Assembly: GCA_949358305.1 (NCBI GenBank)
Contig: OX442322.1
Span: 3,038,001 to 3,102,000, forward strand
Direction: 5' to 3'
DNA length: 64,000 bases
Origin: Strigamia acuminata
Lineage: Eukaryota; Arthropoda; Chilopoda; Geophilomorpha; Linotaeniidae
Positions within the stretch are counted from its first letter, which is position 1; every line of letters begins with the position of its first letter. The position numbers were made by a program, and so were the translations under genes. The notes below the pieces were generated by a model. It was not told the origin of the DNA. It worked only from the letters and a program-made list of their open reading frames with translations, and searched no databases. Positions 34,131-45,560 of the stretch are shown piece by piece.

Positions 34131-35785
34131 TGTGACGGTGACGACCACAACTCCTATCGCATGATAGTACCGGGTATAAGTCGCGTGAATTAGTGAATAG
34201 TAACGAGATAAATAAATACAACAGAGTTATCAAAACAAGACATTTATTGTTATCAAACAATATAAACAAATCTAAAGTTATACAAATGACTAATGCCGAC
34301 ATTTGGCAAGTTAAATACAAGTTAAACTATACATGAAATTGGCTGTAAAACAGCCCTGAAATAATATGATTACGGTTATTGGTGATCCGGGGTTCGGGAA
34401 CGGCAAAACGCCCGCTCGACCGAGTTATAGATGTCGTCTGCGATAGCCGGGCTGGCTGTGTCCTCGCGGCTTCCGTCGGCGCTTCGTAATCGTGGAACTG
34501 GTTCCTTCGTGCTCCTGGTTCGTGTCTGGTGTAACGGTCCGTGTAATGCTTCTTGGTTCGATCCGAGAGGTGCGGTTGACTCATGTGCACCGCCACAACT
34601 AGGGTTGGAAATTGGTAATGAATAAATGAAGTCATTTATTCGCCAAGGTTCCGCTTGCGAATTATATTTAATTCGCGATGTTGTGAGTTTAATAAATTAA
34701 CTCAATAAATTGTATTCAATTTATTGTTACGAATTTGATTCGTCATACAGTGAAATAAGTCTCGTGACTTACTTCGGTTGTTAACTTGTTGCCAAGTTTA
34801 AACAATTAAGGTGTATTTATCAACTACAAAATATAATAAAGGTTAAACATCGCAACACACAATTGCCGTCAAAGTTCGCCTTGCTGAGCAGAACAGTATC
34901 GCGCGTGCCCTAAATAACAGTGCGGTGAGAGACGGCACTGGTATTCAGGGGGATATAGCCCGCAGTTCTGCACAACAGAATTAATCACCCGAGATACTAC
35001 TCATAAGTAGACTGCTTTGGCACCATCACCGAAGAGATATAACTTTCCCAAACACATAGTGCTACTGGCGGTAACTGCATGTTTTGCATGCAGACTACTT
35101 TGGCACCATCAAGTGATGGAGTCAATCTCTTTCAGTAACAGTGCTACTAACGGTTACTAAATACTTTGGTATCACACGTGATTCTATTGTCCGACCACGA
35201 GGATACTTATGCGGGAGGCTTTCTCCTCGGCAAGACCGTTTGACGGAAACATTAACAGTCCGAACTTCGCCTTCAGTTGACGGGGGTTGCATGGCTCAGC
35301 AGAGCCATGCTATGCATGGACCGGTAGGCCCATGCCCTGAGTAAGAAACAGTTATTTGACATGCGGGACATACCAAATAACCAGAAATCAAGAACTGACT
35401 TAACTTCCTGTTGTCAGGGAGTTTTATACTCGGTGGGATTAGGTTCCACCAATCTCGTATCGCAGGAAGTGGATACGGAGATGCAAATTGGGATTATGTT
35501 AATCTTTTAGCATAAACCGGAACTGGATACCGGGGACAGGAAATGGATACACAGAACGGAAATACATTCAAAACCGTGTTCCTCGTCATGTATCGGTGAT
35601 AAAGCAGTAACGCCTATTTTATCTTCTTAAGTATTGATAATATACCTTTATATTATCGATGTGAATCACATTTGGTCGTATCAGACATAATAATATGTTT
35701 GTGAACTATTTATATGGGAAATAGTAAGCTCGAGGTTGAATTTGCCGCTAGTACTAGTGGCGCCATCTATTGCTAATTTGTCACA
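34131..35785 (-). repeat. 5' LTR of element C (1655 bp)
   Basis: Same length and, by eye, same sequence as 22638-24292. It would hold the promoter reading leftwards. Confidence 0.95.
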
Positions 35786-35789
35786 ACTT

Positions 35790-36046
35790 ACTTAACAATA
35801 TTGATTCTATCGAATCAATATCTACGTTACTTATCTGTCGAGGGGAACCAATCGGACCCTTCCTGACCCAAATTGGGCCCATCTGGACATAGTCGTATTT
35901 TAGGTCTGGACTAGTGACCCACGAATCCGCCGATTCATGTGCTGATTGGCTGTCACCAATCTAGTATTTCTCAAGGACTACATAAGCATCAGTTTTCCAC
36001 CCAGTATCCCCCTGGCTTGATTCTGAATATGTTTATATTGTCTGTA
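35790..36046. other. Residual sequence between elements C and D
   Basis: Probably the right part of the LTR-like fragment split by element C. It has a promoter-like look around 35990 but no end that pairs with 22473. No gene is visible. Confidence 0.3.
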
Positions 36047-36051
36047 GTTGA

Positions 36052-36542
36052 TGTTGGAATTTGGAGCAGTCATATGGTGCCAGCTTGTTATTGTCGCATG
36101 TTTCTGGACATAGTGCGACAACGGCGCATTGCATTACCATTGTATTCTTGTCACGATGTCGAGCGCCAATTGTTATTAACTGGTATTGCGCGTGTTACGG
36201 TGCTACGGTTGGCGCATGCTTTGCAATGGTTAACGTTTGTGTCGTCTGCTCAGATGAGCTCTTATCGTTTAGTTTGCCCCAGCAGCTTATCCATTGTTAA
36301 GGCTGGTTTTATGTTGATTATTTACTTTGTTTTGTAAAGAACAAATCAACCATCACTATGAATTGATTTGTTCTCATCTTTTATGTTTTGTAGACTTGAG
36401 AAGAACAAATCTCAAGTCATGACACTTGCTTTCTGTTTTCTGACAAATAAAGATGTCAGCCACCACTGGCTTAGAGTGGTGGTTTTAGCAATTCTGACTT
36501 TTTGGCTTCTCACATGCACTCACCACGGTTTGGACACTGATA
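36052..36542 (+). repeat. 5' LTR of element D (491 bp)
   Basis: It starts TGTTGGAATTTGG and ends GGACACTGATA. It includes ACAAATAAAGATG near 36446, a poly(A) signal missing from the other LTR. Confidence 0.9.
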
Positions 36543-36543
36543 A

Positions 36544-36561
36544 TGGTAGCAGAGGATGGTT
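36544..36561 (+). other. PBS of element D, initiator Met tRNA
   Basis: TGGTAGCAGAGGATGGTT is the exact complement of the metazoan initiator tRNA-Met 3' end as I recall it. It starts one base after the LTR. Confidence 0.88.
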
Positions 36562-37222
36562 TTGGTGAGTGCTACGTTAATTTAACGCTCGGAATCGAAT
36601 TCGCGACGAAATTCTGGCCGGGAACGTCTTGTACGCGTCGACGGGAATTGCCGGAGCGGCGGGCAGCACAAGAGCGACGATTTTTCCGACCGGACGAGCG
36701 AGTTTCGCGTGCTTCGTAAAGCAGCGAAGTCGGCGAATTGCGACCCGAAGCAGTGAGAAGCGATTGTCAACGAATTTGGCGGCGAAACAGCTTGGAATCA
36801 TCGTGGGATTAGTTTCCTGGACTGCAGGAACATTAGAAAGTATTTATCGAATTTATTTGGTGAAAATAACACCGTTTTTTCGTTGTTTCAAATCCACGAT
36901 GACGCGATATTCCAAGATGGCGGCCCCCAGTGTGGTTTGTGAAGACGCCCGAGTTTAGGTGGTTTTCGAGTCGTGCAGCGGATTACAACGTTGGATTTGC
37001 CACGCTAGTGGTGTAACAAGACACGGCGAATCGTTTAAGAGTAGTTTCGGAAGGATTTGAGGACAATTTTCGGTCGAAAACGGAATTTTCGGGACGGCGA
37101 CGATTGCGAACATATTTCGCAACGTTTTCGCGACGTCTCGAAGCACAGCGCACGTTTTGAATACGTGCCCACCGAAGCTGGCAACGTTTTGGAAACGTAT
37201 TTTGGTGGATTTCGATGGATTT
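36562..37222 (+). other. Element D leader, no gene assigned
   Basis: CG-rich for this window. An open frame at 36629-36958 is basic and matches nothing I recognise. The region may be gag-derived beyond recognition. Confidence 0.4.
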
Positions 37223-38623
37223 ATGTCAGTTTTTCGTTCCCGGGACACGACACACGAGCGAAGAAACTTCGGCGTCACATTCGACGATAAAGCGTCGAAT
37301 ATCAACGGATTTCAGCTGGAAATTACGTGGATTAGTGCCTGGAAATCCCCGTACAATGTGTTGTATGACCGGTGTGTATCGGTACGACATCTCAGATTGC
37401 TGGGGTCTAGAGTTAAAGTTGCCCACATTAATGATGGGAAAAGATATTTCTGGATGGGTGCTCTGATCGGGTATTCTAATTCACGAAGGAAATACCGGGT
37501 CTGGGACCCAGTAAAAAACAGAATTTTCCAAGTTTCTCGAAACAATATGAAGTTTTCTGAGTGGACTTATTGGCACGAGGGGGAAGTTAAACCCTCTCTG
37601 GAATTCTCCAATAAAGATGAAACTTTAGATAATATGGGAAATGTAGGAATTGAAATTCCATCAAAGGTTGTTGGAGTGCCAATATCCCCTCAGCTGGAAG
37701 TGCTTTCCCCATTGGAAATGGAGTTTGAAATTCCCCCATTGTTGACTTATGAAGAAGTTGGCATCAATGAGCGTATGTTTACTGGAAATGAGGGGGAAAA
37801 TTTGGGGATGGTTGAATCAAATCAATGTGATCCACAGGTCGATTTTAGCAATGGAGGACAGAATGAGGAAATTAATTCGACATTGCAAATTCCCCCATTG
37901 TCGCTGAGTGAAGAAGTGGACTTTAATAAGTGTGGAAGTATTGCAAACGAGGGGGAACACTTAGAAACACTTGCCACAAGTGATGAAGAGATTTATGAGG
38001 AACTCACTTGCGAACAGGAATCTTCCTCTTTAGTGTACACAGTGGAAGATGATATTTCCCCATCATCAGGCGAGGGTAAAATGATTGAGACAGAGGAAAA
38101 GTTTGAAAGAAAATTTAGTGATAAAGGAATTGATTTGCTAATGGGAATTCCTCCAGTGTTAGCACATGCGGAGATTGGCGTGAATGATTCCGAGATTATT
38201 GCAAACGAAAGAGAAGGATTGAAACAGTCTATATTGGATTTTGAGCCCAAATCTGATGAAGGGTTTAGACAGGCCGATTCCATGAAAGTTTGTGAGATTT
38301 CTTCGACGTCACTGGAAGATGACATTTCCCCAACACCGTTAGAGACACTGATAGATGTGGGTGAACATAAAGTCATTAGGACAGAGGGGGAATGTAGAAA
38401 GACCAAAAGACATAAGAAAAGATGTAAGAAAAACAAAAATGTAGCTTTAATAAAAACAAATGACATTGAATGTGAATTGATGGCTGGTGAGCCGGATTGT
38501 ATTAGTTATGTCCTGACCGAAGTGGATGTGAAATTTGAAGAGCTAAGCGAACAGGATAAACAAACTATAATAGATGAGTTAGGATTCACATGGGACGAAA
38601 ACTACATTTACCCCAAATATTAG
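37223..38623 (+). CDS. Element D ORF: copia integrase tail fused to acidic repeat region
   Basis: The first ATG in the frame is at 37223, giving about 466 residues; the frame is open further 5'. Residues 40-115 (37346-37562) match the region after the copia integrase core: SPYNVLYDR, VRHLRLLGSRVKV, GALIGYSNSRRKYRVWDP, then SRNNMKFSEW. The remaining 350 residues are acidic and hold three copies of an IPP(L/V)...E(V/I)..N...NE.E.L unit at 37727, 37886 and 38144, and two DDISP segments. A basic patch (KTKRHKKRCKKNKN) lies near 38400. The integrase catalytic core is absent. The reading frame being open over 466 codons suggests selection or youth. Function unknown. Confidence 0.65.
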   Translation: MSVFRSRDTTHERRNFGVTFDDKASNINGFQLEITWISAWKSPYNVLYDRCVSVRHLRLLGSRVKVAHINDGKRYFWMGALIGYSNSRRKYRVWDPVKNRIFQVSRNNMKFSEWTYWHEGEVKPSLEFSNKDETLDNMGNVGIEIPSKVVGVPISPQLEVLSPLEMEFEIPPLLTYEEVGINERMFTGNEGENLGMVESNQCDPQVDFSNGGQNEEINSTLQIPPLSLSEEVDFNKCGSIANEGEHLETLATSDEEIYEELTCEQESSSLVYTVEDDISPSSGEGKMIETEEKFERKFSDKGIDLLMGIPPVLAHAEIGVNDSEIIANEREGLKQSILDFEPKSDEGFRQADSMKVCEISSTSLEDDISPTPLETLIDVGEHKVIRTEGECRKTKRHKKRCKKNKNVALIKTNDIECELMAGEPDCISYVLTEVDVKFEELSEQDKQTIIDELGFTWDENYIYPKY

Positions 38624-38851
38624 AGAGGGAATGATGAAGATTGCATGTTAATCTAATTGGAGTCTTTGATCTCAGGCGTGTCATGGGCAAAAATAGTGTT
38701 ACCGGTTTGCTTTTATGTCACAACCCTAGGTAATTATATATTCGGGGCGCATTCGGAGTAATGTCGCAGTGTCGGGGTTGTTTCAAGTTGTCAGGGTAGT
38801 GTCACATTGTTTTTGTCCCAGTGGGGCCCCATATGCTGCTCAGAGGGGGTA

Positions 38852-39301
38852 TGTTGGAATTTGGAGCAGTCATATGGTGCCAGCTTGTTATTGTCGCATG
38901 TTTCTGGACATAGTGCGACAACGGCGCATTGCATTACCATTGTATTCTTGTCACGATGTCGAGCGCCAATTGTTATTAACTGGTATTGCGCGTGTTACGG
39001 TGCTACGGTTGGCGCATGCTTTGCAATGGTTAACGTTTGTGTCGTCTGCTCAGATGAGCTCTTATCGTTTAGTTTGCCCCAGCAGCTTATCTATTGTTAA
39101 GGCTGGTTTTATGTTGATTATTTACTTTGTTTTGTAAAGAACAAATCAACCATCACTATGAATTGATTTGTTCTCATCTTTTATGTTTTGTAGACTTGAG
39201 AAGAACAAATCTCAAGTCATGACACTTGCTTTCTGTGGTGGTTTTAGCAATTCTGACTTTTTGGCTTCTCACATGCACTCACCACGGTTTGGACACTGAT
39301 A
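38852..39301 (+). repeat. 3' LTR of element D (450 bp)
   Basis: Nearly identical to 36052-36542 but lacks 41 bases, from TTTTCTGACAAATAAAG to GGCTTAGAG, including the AATAAA. Confidence 0.9.
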
Positions 39302-39309
39302 GTTGATAT

Positions 39310-39798
39310 TGTTACGTGGCCAAATGGCTAATGCTGACCACGTAACTTATACTTATTTTGGTAAACATTTAATAACTAAGAGTGAGGTAAATAAAGAGTC
39401 AGAGTTTGAGTTGAAAACAAAACAGTATTCTTTATTCTTTAAATATAAATCATAAAACTAAAGCATAAATACAAATCATAAAACTAAACCTAATTAAACC
39501 TGAAACACATATAAATTAAGAGATATGATTAACACTTTGATTTCACTTCAATTTGGAGGGAAACGGTCACTCCACGCCAATTGCTGGCTGTTGTTAACCG
39601 TTTGAAAGCCCGGGATAGACTTAGTTCTCAGAGCCAAGGTGGCTCTTTTATATTGAGATACCCCCCTCGATTAATCATAATTGAACAGGCCGTGATGCAA
39701 TCATCATGTACGCTGTCTAGTGACAGATTTTAGTAACTCTAATAAGATTTGTGCTGGTTTGAGGCGATCGGCAGACGACGAGCCTCAACCGCATGACA
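39310..39798 (-). repeat. 3' LTR of element E (489 bp)
   Basis: The + strand runs from TGTTACGTGG to GCATGACA. On the minus strand the PPT AAAAGAGGGAGT (39799-39810) precedes it. The solo LTR at 44064 has a similar start. Confidence 0.8.
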
Positions 39799-39810
39799 AC
39801 TCCCTCTTTT

Positions 39811-40310
39811 AATTTTTTGGTCTCCAAAAACAAAACTAATTCAAAATCTAAACCAATTTAATGTTAATCATACCTAAAATATTCTAAATAATCAAAATAT
39901 GAGTCCCACCCTAGTGTTAATCATATCTTTACATCTCTTCACAAAACAAAATTAAATTTCAACTTTTTTAATTTCTAAAAAAAAACAATCATAGTGAAAT
40001 TCAGCACTTGTCCATCAAAATTACACAAAACAACACTTTTTGGATTTTTCTTCTACATTATATTACTTTTTTTTCTGGTTTTCACAATATTTTCTGTAAA
40101 ATTATAAATTCACATTTTAACTAAAATATGCACAAAACACAAAAACAAAATCAAATTAAATTAAAACAAAATTTCACACTGGAAGAGGTTGTAATTTTAC
40201 CTTCTCTTCTTCAAATGGCACTAATTCCTTCTGGGCCAACTCGTAGAGGACCCGGTGACGCAAATGAAATGGGTGCGCGTGTCATATCTAATCCCTGTCC
40301 ATTAGATAGC
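39811..40310 (-). other. 3' untranslated region of element E
   Basis: AT-rich sequence with A-rich runs between ORF3 and the PPT. No gene is visible. Confidence 0.5.
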
Positions 40311-41551
40311 GCCTAGCAAATTACAGTACAGCGGGTCCGCAGGAATCTGCATCTAGTTGTTGTACCCTAGGTGGATCCCACTGTACTATGGTATTTGGAA
40401 AGTAGATTCCAGCGCCGGTCAGGCAATTGTGAATTGTTTCCCTTCTGCACAATTCTTGATGATTAATGACCCGGACGGGTCATACAGGACGACGTTGGTT
40501 GGGATTTTTGACCAGTCAATCACGAACAATTGCCAGTGGTCCTTGAGCGGGATAGGGAGAAGCCAAATAAATTTTCCCATCATCGGCTGGTCCCTTTTTA
40601 TCCACTTCACCGCAGGGATGAATGTCTTGTGATCCATCATTAGGGCCACCAACTCCACCGTGAAATAACAGGTGTTCTTAAACTCCTTCATCAGCAGATC
40701 AAAGTATGCGTTTATCACACTAGAATGGACCCAAGACTGTCTACCCGGTTCCAGACTTCCCAGGGCCGCCATCTCATAATTTTTAATGGTGATCGGTGGG
40801 TCTCCGTGCATAATTACCGCGATGTCGTCTTCCGGCTTCCATTTGTAGTCCGAGACTAGCTGGAGTGCCATCAGACGCTTGTCGTCGTCAATGCGGACCT
40901 CGTAGGAGTACAGGATTGGTGGCAGGTCAATGTAGGGGTCTCCATACGATGTCCGGCAATACAAGGCCCTTGCCTTTTGAATATTTTTTCGGATAATGGC
41001 CTCGTGTACCAGCAGTTTGTCTGCTGCTGCGAACCACGCTTCATAAATAATCTTGTCGTCTTTTCCCCTCAAATTCATCTTCCCGACCGCTACCGCCATA
41101 TTCCGCTGTTCCTGACGAAGCTCTCGCATCCGCTTTTCATTTCGCTCAATATTCTTGGTCATTTGTTTCCTCATTTCCTTGATCCCTTCTTCTGAAAATT
41201 TCTGTTTCTCCTTCTTGACCTTCTGTCTTTTTACTTTTTCAATCGCCTTTCTTTTTTCAATCTTGTGTAATTCGGCTGGTGTTAGAGGGCAATCGTAAAC
41301 TTTCGGCGTCTGCCTCTGTTCTTTTCCATCTGAAAATGGCCGCTCGTACTGGACAAATTCCGTCAATTCCCTAAGCACCATCGAACACGGAGCCGTCGCT
41401 CCTTCATCGACTTGTTCCAAACGGGATTCGCAAGTGAATAAATTTCCAAGTCGAGTTGACGCGCCTGTGCAATTCGATCAGCGTCATCCTCGTCCTCCGA
41501 CTTGTGGACTCGTACGTGCTCAAATTTGTTGGTCATTTCCTCCATTCGTGC
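40311..41551 (-). pseudogene. Element E ORF3 with Ulp1/C48-type protease domain
   Basis: It starts at ATG 41545, 6 nt after a TTATTTTAAG acceptor, with an acidic head (HKSEDEDDADR). The frame shifts near 41430, then runs open to 40419. A lysine-rich coiled-coil (about 41290-41100) precedes a domain like SUMO/Ulp1 proteases: SWVHSSVINAYFDLL, then IPLKDHWQLFVIDW with the catalytic His, then VLYDPSGS with the catalytic Asp. After a TGA at 40419 another frame continues with QQLDADSCGPAVL, where the Cys of the triad lies (codon near 40340), followed by stops. The known family cleaves ubiquitin-like proteins or viral precursors. This copy is broken. Assignment rests on motif order. Confidence 0.65.
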
Positions 41552-41979
41552 CTTAAAATAATATCAAATCAAATATTAAAATCCAATTATCTGATAATTA
41601 AACATGTTCTAAATTAATTCCAATTGAATTCCAATTTATTTATTGTAATTATTATTCAAACTAATGGCTATGAATTAATGAAATATGCATAAGAAAATTT
41701 CTAAATTTAATAATTCTAATGCAGCTTTCTCAAAACTATCCATGTTAGTTTCGTTTCAAATTCCTCAATTTCCGCAATGTTATTCTTCCATTCAATTGTT
41801 CCAAAACAATACCTACTTTCACACGAACACCCGTCAAAAATGTGGTTGTTCAAATTTAAACCAGGCTTTGTCTTAATTAACAGCAATATGCTTGCGTTTA
41901 ATTCAACAAAACCTAGTAAAATGCAGTGTAATTGCGCCGTTCCTGCTTGCGAAGGCGGCGTGACCGGAAACTGCCAATT

Positions 41980-44063
41980 TCAGGCGGCCGCGCGTGCGCG
42001 TTGTTGTCGACCGCACTTGCGACACCTGGTGATGGTTCCGACAGTTGTTTTTTTCTCAGCTTTTACCGGAAGTTCGCTATCAAATAGGCCTCGCAGTGAT
42101 ATTTGGTCATCATCGTCGATGAAACGTTCCGTTGCTGCGGAAACAGGTTTGTTTGACAAATCTACGTTATTATCCGTGTCAATTTCGTTTTGGCTGTCTG
42201 TTTCCTTCAAATCTTCGGCAAATGTAACCTTTTTAGATGTTAAAGGTTTCATAATGTCATCTGAGATTTCTTCTCTTACTTTGTACGGTTTTAATCGCTC
42301 TATATTTACAATATCCATCTTCTTACCTGACGAACTTCGAATTTCGTAATCATTTGGCGCTGTTTGTCGTACGATCTCATATGGACCAGAGAATTGTGGC
42401 AGGAGTTTCTCGCTCAAACCAACCTTTCTATGTGGTGTTTTCAAATATACAAGCTTTCCTGGATCGAATTCCATGTGTACTCTGTCCAAATCAAAGCGTT
42501 TCTTGCTTTTTTCACCTTGTTCTTGTATCCGTTCATTAGAAATTCTCCTCCCCTCCCTGATAAATCTGGAAGTACGCAAAGTGAATTCTTTTCGAGGAAG
42601 ATTTAAGTTGACATCCACGTTGAGATCAGCTTCATAACCTCGCATTAAATAATAAGGGGTATAACCTGTTGTTTCATGGACTCCAATATTATAAGAGAAA
42701 AGAAGAAATGGCAAAAATTCATCCCAATCCGTATGATCTTTATTTACATAATTCTGCAACATTTTTGCTAATGTTGCATTAAATCTTTCCGTGAGCTCAT
42801 TTGTTCATGGATGGTATCCGGAAGTGCTCTTGTGGAGGGATTTGAATAATGCAGATATCTCCTTAATCATCTCGTTTCTGTATTCTGTTCCCTTATCACT
42901 TAGAATCTCTCGTGGGCTTCCTTCTTTCAGCATGACTTCATAAACAAGTGATTTTGCTGCTTCAAGAGCTGTGCAAGCTGGTGCTGCTCTAGCTATTGCA
43001 GTGCGCGACAAATAATCCGTAATAATGAAAACATACTTGTTTCCTGTGTCAGATGTTGGAAAACTTCCTAAAGTATCTATGGCCACTCTTTCGAACGATC
43101 TTGACACTGTCGACCACGGTTGCATCAATCCTTTTGGCGGCGTTGTCATGGTTTTTGCACTTGCACACGATGAACATGAGAGTACGTGATTCCTCACGTC
43201 TCTATAGATCTTAGGCCAGAAAAATCTTGTTCTTATTCTCTTCCACGTTTTATTAAGGCCTAAATGAGCTCCAGTAAGTCCGTTGTGCATTTCAACTAAT
43301 ACGCACCTGCGTAAATGCTGCGGAACATACAACAATTCTTCCGTGTTTAAGGAATCAAATTTCTTCTTCTTAAACAAAGTGTCGCCTTGAAGTACAAACT
43401 GCTTTAGCGTTCGTCTTCTGTTGCGCGGAAGTTGCTCATTTTTCTGCAAGGTTGTGATGATTTCCAAAATCTTCTGATCTTTACGCTGCTCAGCAGGCAA
43501 ATCGAGATTCTCGAGAGCTAGTGAAGGAATTTCTATGATTTCTTCTCCACCAACCTCTTCTGGAATTCTACTTAATGCATCGGCATCTGTGTGTTTCTTG
43601 ACCGACTTATGCAGTACATCATAATCGTAATCAACCAATTGCAGACTCCATCGTGCTAACCTACCATTTGGATTCTTGACGCTTTTCAGCCATTGCAGGG
43701 CTGAATGGTCTGTGATGATGGTAAACTTCTTTCCGTACAAATAAGGTCGATATTTCTTTATGCCAAACAATATGGCGAGACATTCTCTTTCCGTCGCGTT
43801 ATAGTTTTGTTCGGCTTGGCTCAGCAACCTACTTGCATAACATATAACATGCTCCTGATTGTTGATCTTTTGCTTCAGGATAGCTCCAAGACCGTAAGCG
43901 CTAGCGTCCGTCGATATTATAAATGGCTGTGCGAAATTGGGGGGAGCCAGCACAGGTACCGTTACCAAAGCTGTTCTTAATCGCTTAAATGCTTCTTCAT
44001 GAGGCGGTCCCTAGTCGAATTTCTCGTCTTTCTTCGTAAGGTTGACCAAGAGTTTGGAAATAT
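41980..44063 (-). pseudogene. pol: Element E RNase H and integrase
   Basis: After the solo LTR the frame resumes at SKLLVNLTKK, with a TAG near 44012. It then reads RNase H (FIISTDASAYGLGAIL, ERECLAILFG, TDADALSRIP), integrase zinc finger (HLGLNKTWKRIR, CSSCASAK), and core residues D in AIDTLGSF and D in LSDKGTEY. A TGA at 42805 falls between YHP and TNELTERFN, just before the catalytic Glu. The C-terminal domain continues to 41980 and ends in an Arg/Cys-rich tail. It is clearly from a different Ty3 clade than A, B, C and F. Confidence 0.88.
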
Positions 44064-44619
44064 TGTTACGTGGATTCTGGCCCTTTCCGACCGAGGTCCA
44101 CGTGACTTTTATTAAATGAGTGAGGGGAATGAATGAGGCGTTGTTTATGTTTCAAATTCAAATCTAATCTTTATTAGACCGGACAGACAAAGTCTATTCG
44201 ACCTTCTTTAAATGTACGCTTTACAATTCAAATAATTAAACATTATTAACCTTGAATGAAATGACATTTACATTATTTAAATAAACACTTTAACAACTGG
44301 GTGATAAATTGTATAATTCATAAATACAGAAGATAGCCGTCAGCCGTACCCTTTGTTTATTGGGCGACATTAGGCTAGTGATTTTAATTGATGTTTCCTG
44401 CAAAGCAACATAAGGTTAAGTGAGCTGTCTTAGAGTGGGTTAGTTCATAGGAAATCTCCTATTCTACCCTTAATCAAATTGATCGGTCCAACAGACGACG
44501 ATGACGGTTTCCAATCGCCCGCGCTATCTGTTGCCGAAATTTAGCAACATTTAACTAATAATGAATCGAATTACGTGTTACGAATCGCGCATTAATTGGC
44601 ACGGTTCGTACACGTGACA
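44064..44619 (-). repeat. Solo LTR (556 bp) inside element E pol
   Basis: The ends are TGTTACGTGG and CACGTGACA, flanked by ATAT on both sides (44060-44063 and 44620-44623). It interrupts pol between RT and RNase H. The start resembles the LTR of element E, so it is probably a relative of the same family. Confidence 0.88.
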
Positions 44620-45560
44620 ATATCAGCAAATCCTAAAATGAATTTTCTATAATATGAGCACAAACCTTAAAATCCCCTTAATTGCTTGACATTTAGTGGC
44701 ACTGGAAACTTTGCCACAGACTCGAGATTTCGTGGATCTGGTGAAACGCCCTCTGAATCTACCACATGTCCGAGGTATCGGATGGTGTTGGTCCCGAAAG
44801 TACATTTACTTAGCTTCACCTTCAAATTCGCAATTCGCAGTTTTTCGAAAACTGAATCCAAGTCTTGTAAATGTTGTTCAAATGTCTTCGAAAAGATTAT
44901 AAGGTCGTCAATATAGGCTATACAGACCTTACCCAATAGATTGTCCAGTACTTTGTTCATTAACTTCTGAAAAGCAGCAGGGCTGTTACACAGTCCTTGC
45001 CCCAGAACGTTAAATTTATAATGGCCGCTGGAGGTTGTGAATGCTGTTTTCTCTCGATCTTCTTCATTTATTTCTACTTGGAAATATCCTTGGATTAAAT
45101 CCATCATTGAGAAAAACTGGGCCCCTGCTAGTTGATCTAAGGTGTCATCTATCCTTGGCAGTGGGTACACCATTTTCTTTGTCACAGCATTCAGTCTTCT
45201 CCAATCGACACAAAATCTCCACTTACCATCTCTTTTCTTTATTAGCAAGACTGGTGCGCTCCATGGGCTTTCTGATTCCCTAATAACTCCCATTTCTAAC
45301 AATTTCCTTGTTTCCTCAGCTTCTACTTCTTTTTCTGCGATTGAACGTCTATACGGCTGCAAGTGAATAGGATCATGGTCTCCTGTATCAATCTTATGGC
45401 TAAAGTTGGTTACTCTTCCTAAATCTTTATCTGAAATGGCAAACCTGTCCTCATTCTTCTGGAGTAACTGCTTCATCTGCTGTTGTTGATTTTTATTCAT
45501 CTTATCTTTGGCTATTGAAGAGTCAAAGTCAAAGCAATGTGCTTGCTTTTCATCCGACAA
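44620..45560 (-). pseudogene. pol: Element E reverse transcriptase
   Basis: The frame 45560-44667 holds the RT domain: PWSAPVLLIKKRDGKWRFCVD, RLNAVTKKMVYPLPRID, FSMMDLIQGYFQVEI, then CIAYIDDLIIFSK with the YIDD active site, and YLGHVVDSEG. A TAA at 44667 comes after KQLRGF, and the frame then continues open (GLCSYYRKFILGFADI) to the solo LTR. The RT signature is complete, but the stop, the solo LTR and an upstream frameshift make the gene non-functional. Confidence 0.88.

Larger units (their letters stand above)
22638..35785 (-). mobile_element. Element C: complete Ty3-type retrotransposon
   Basis: The 13,148-bp element is flanked by ACTT (22634-22637 and 35786-35789). Two 1655-bp LTRs look identical. 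On the minus strand it has a tRNA-Gln PBS, gag, pol, ORF3 and a PPT. All three frames are open and the catalytic motifs of protease, RT, RNase H and integrase are present. It is the only element here that looks able to move by itself. Confidence 0.95.
36052..39301 (+). mobile_element. Element D: non-autonomous Ty1/copia-type element
   Basis: LTRs of 491 and 450 bp are flanked by GTTGA (36047-36051 and 39302-39306). A perfect initiator-Met tRNA PBS and a PPT (AGAGGGGGTA) border a 2.3-kb interior. The only retroviral coding match is the C-terminal part of a copia integrase. Gag, protease, RT and RNase H are absent, so movement must have been in trans. Confidence 0.92.

Noticed and set aside
22638-35785. 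Segmental duplication of host DNA
   Set aside because: The 1655-bp repeats have TG...CA ends, a PBS, a PPT and a 4-bp TSD, so they are LTRs.
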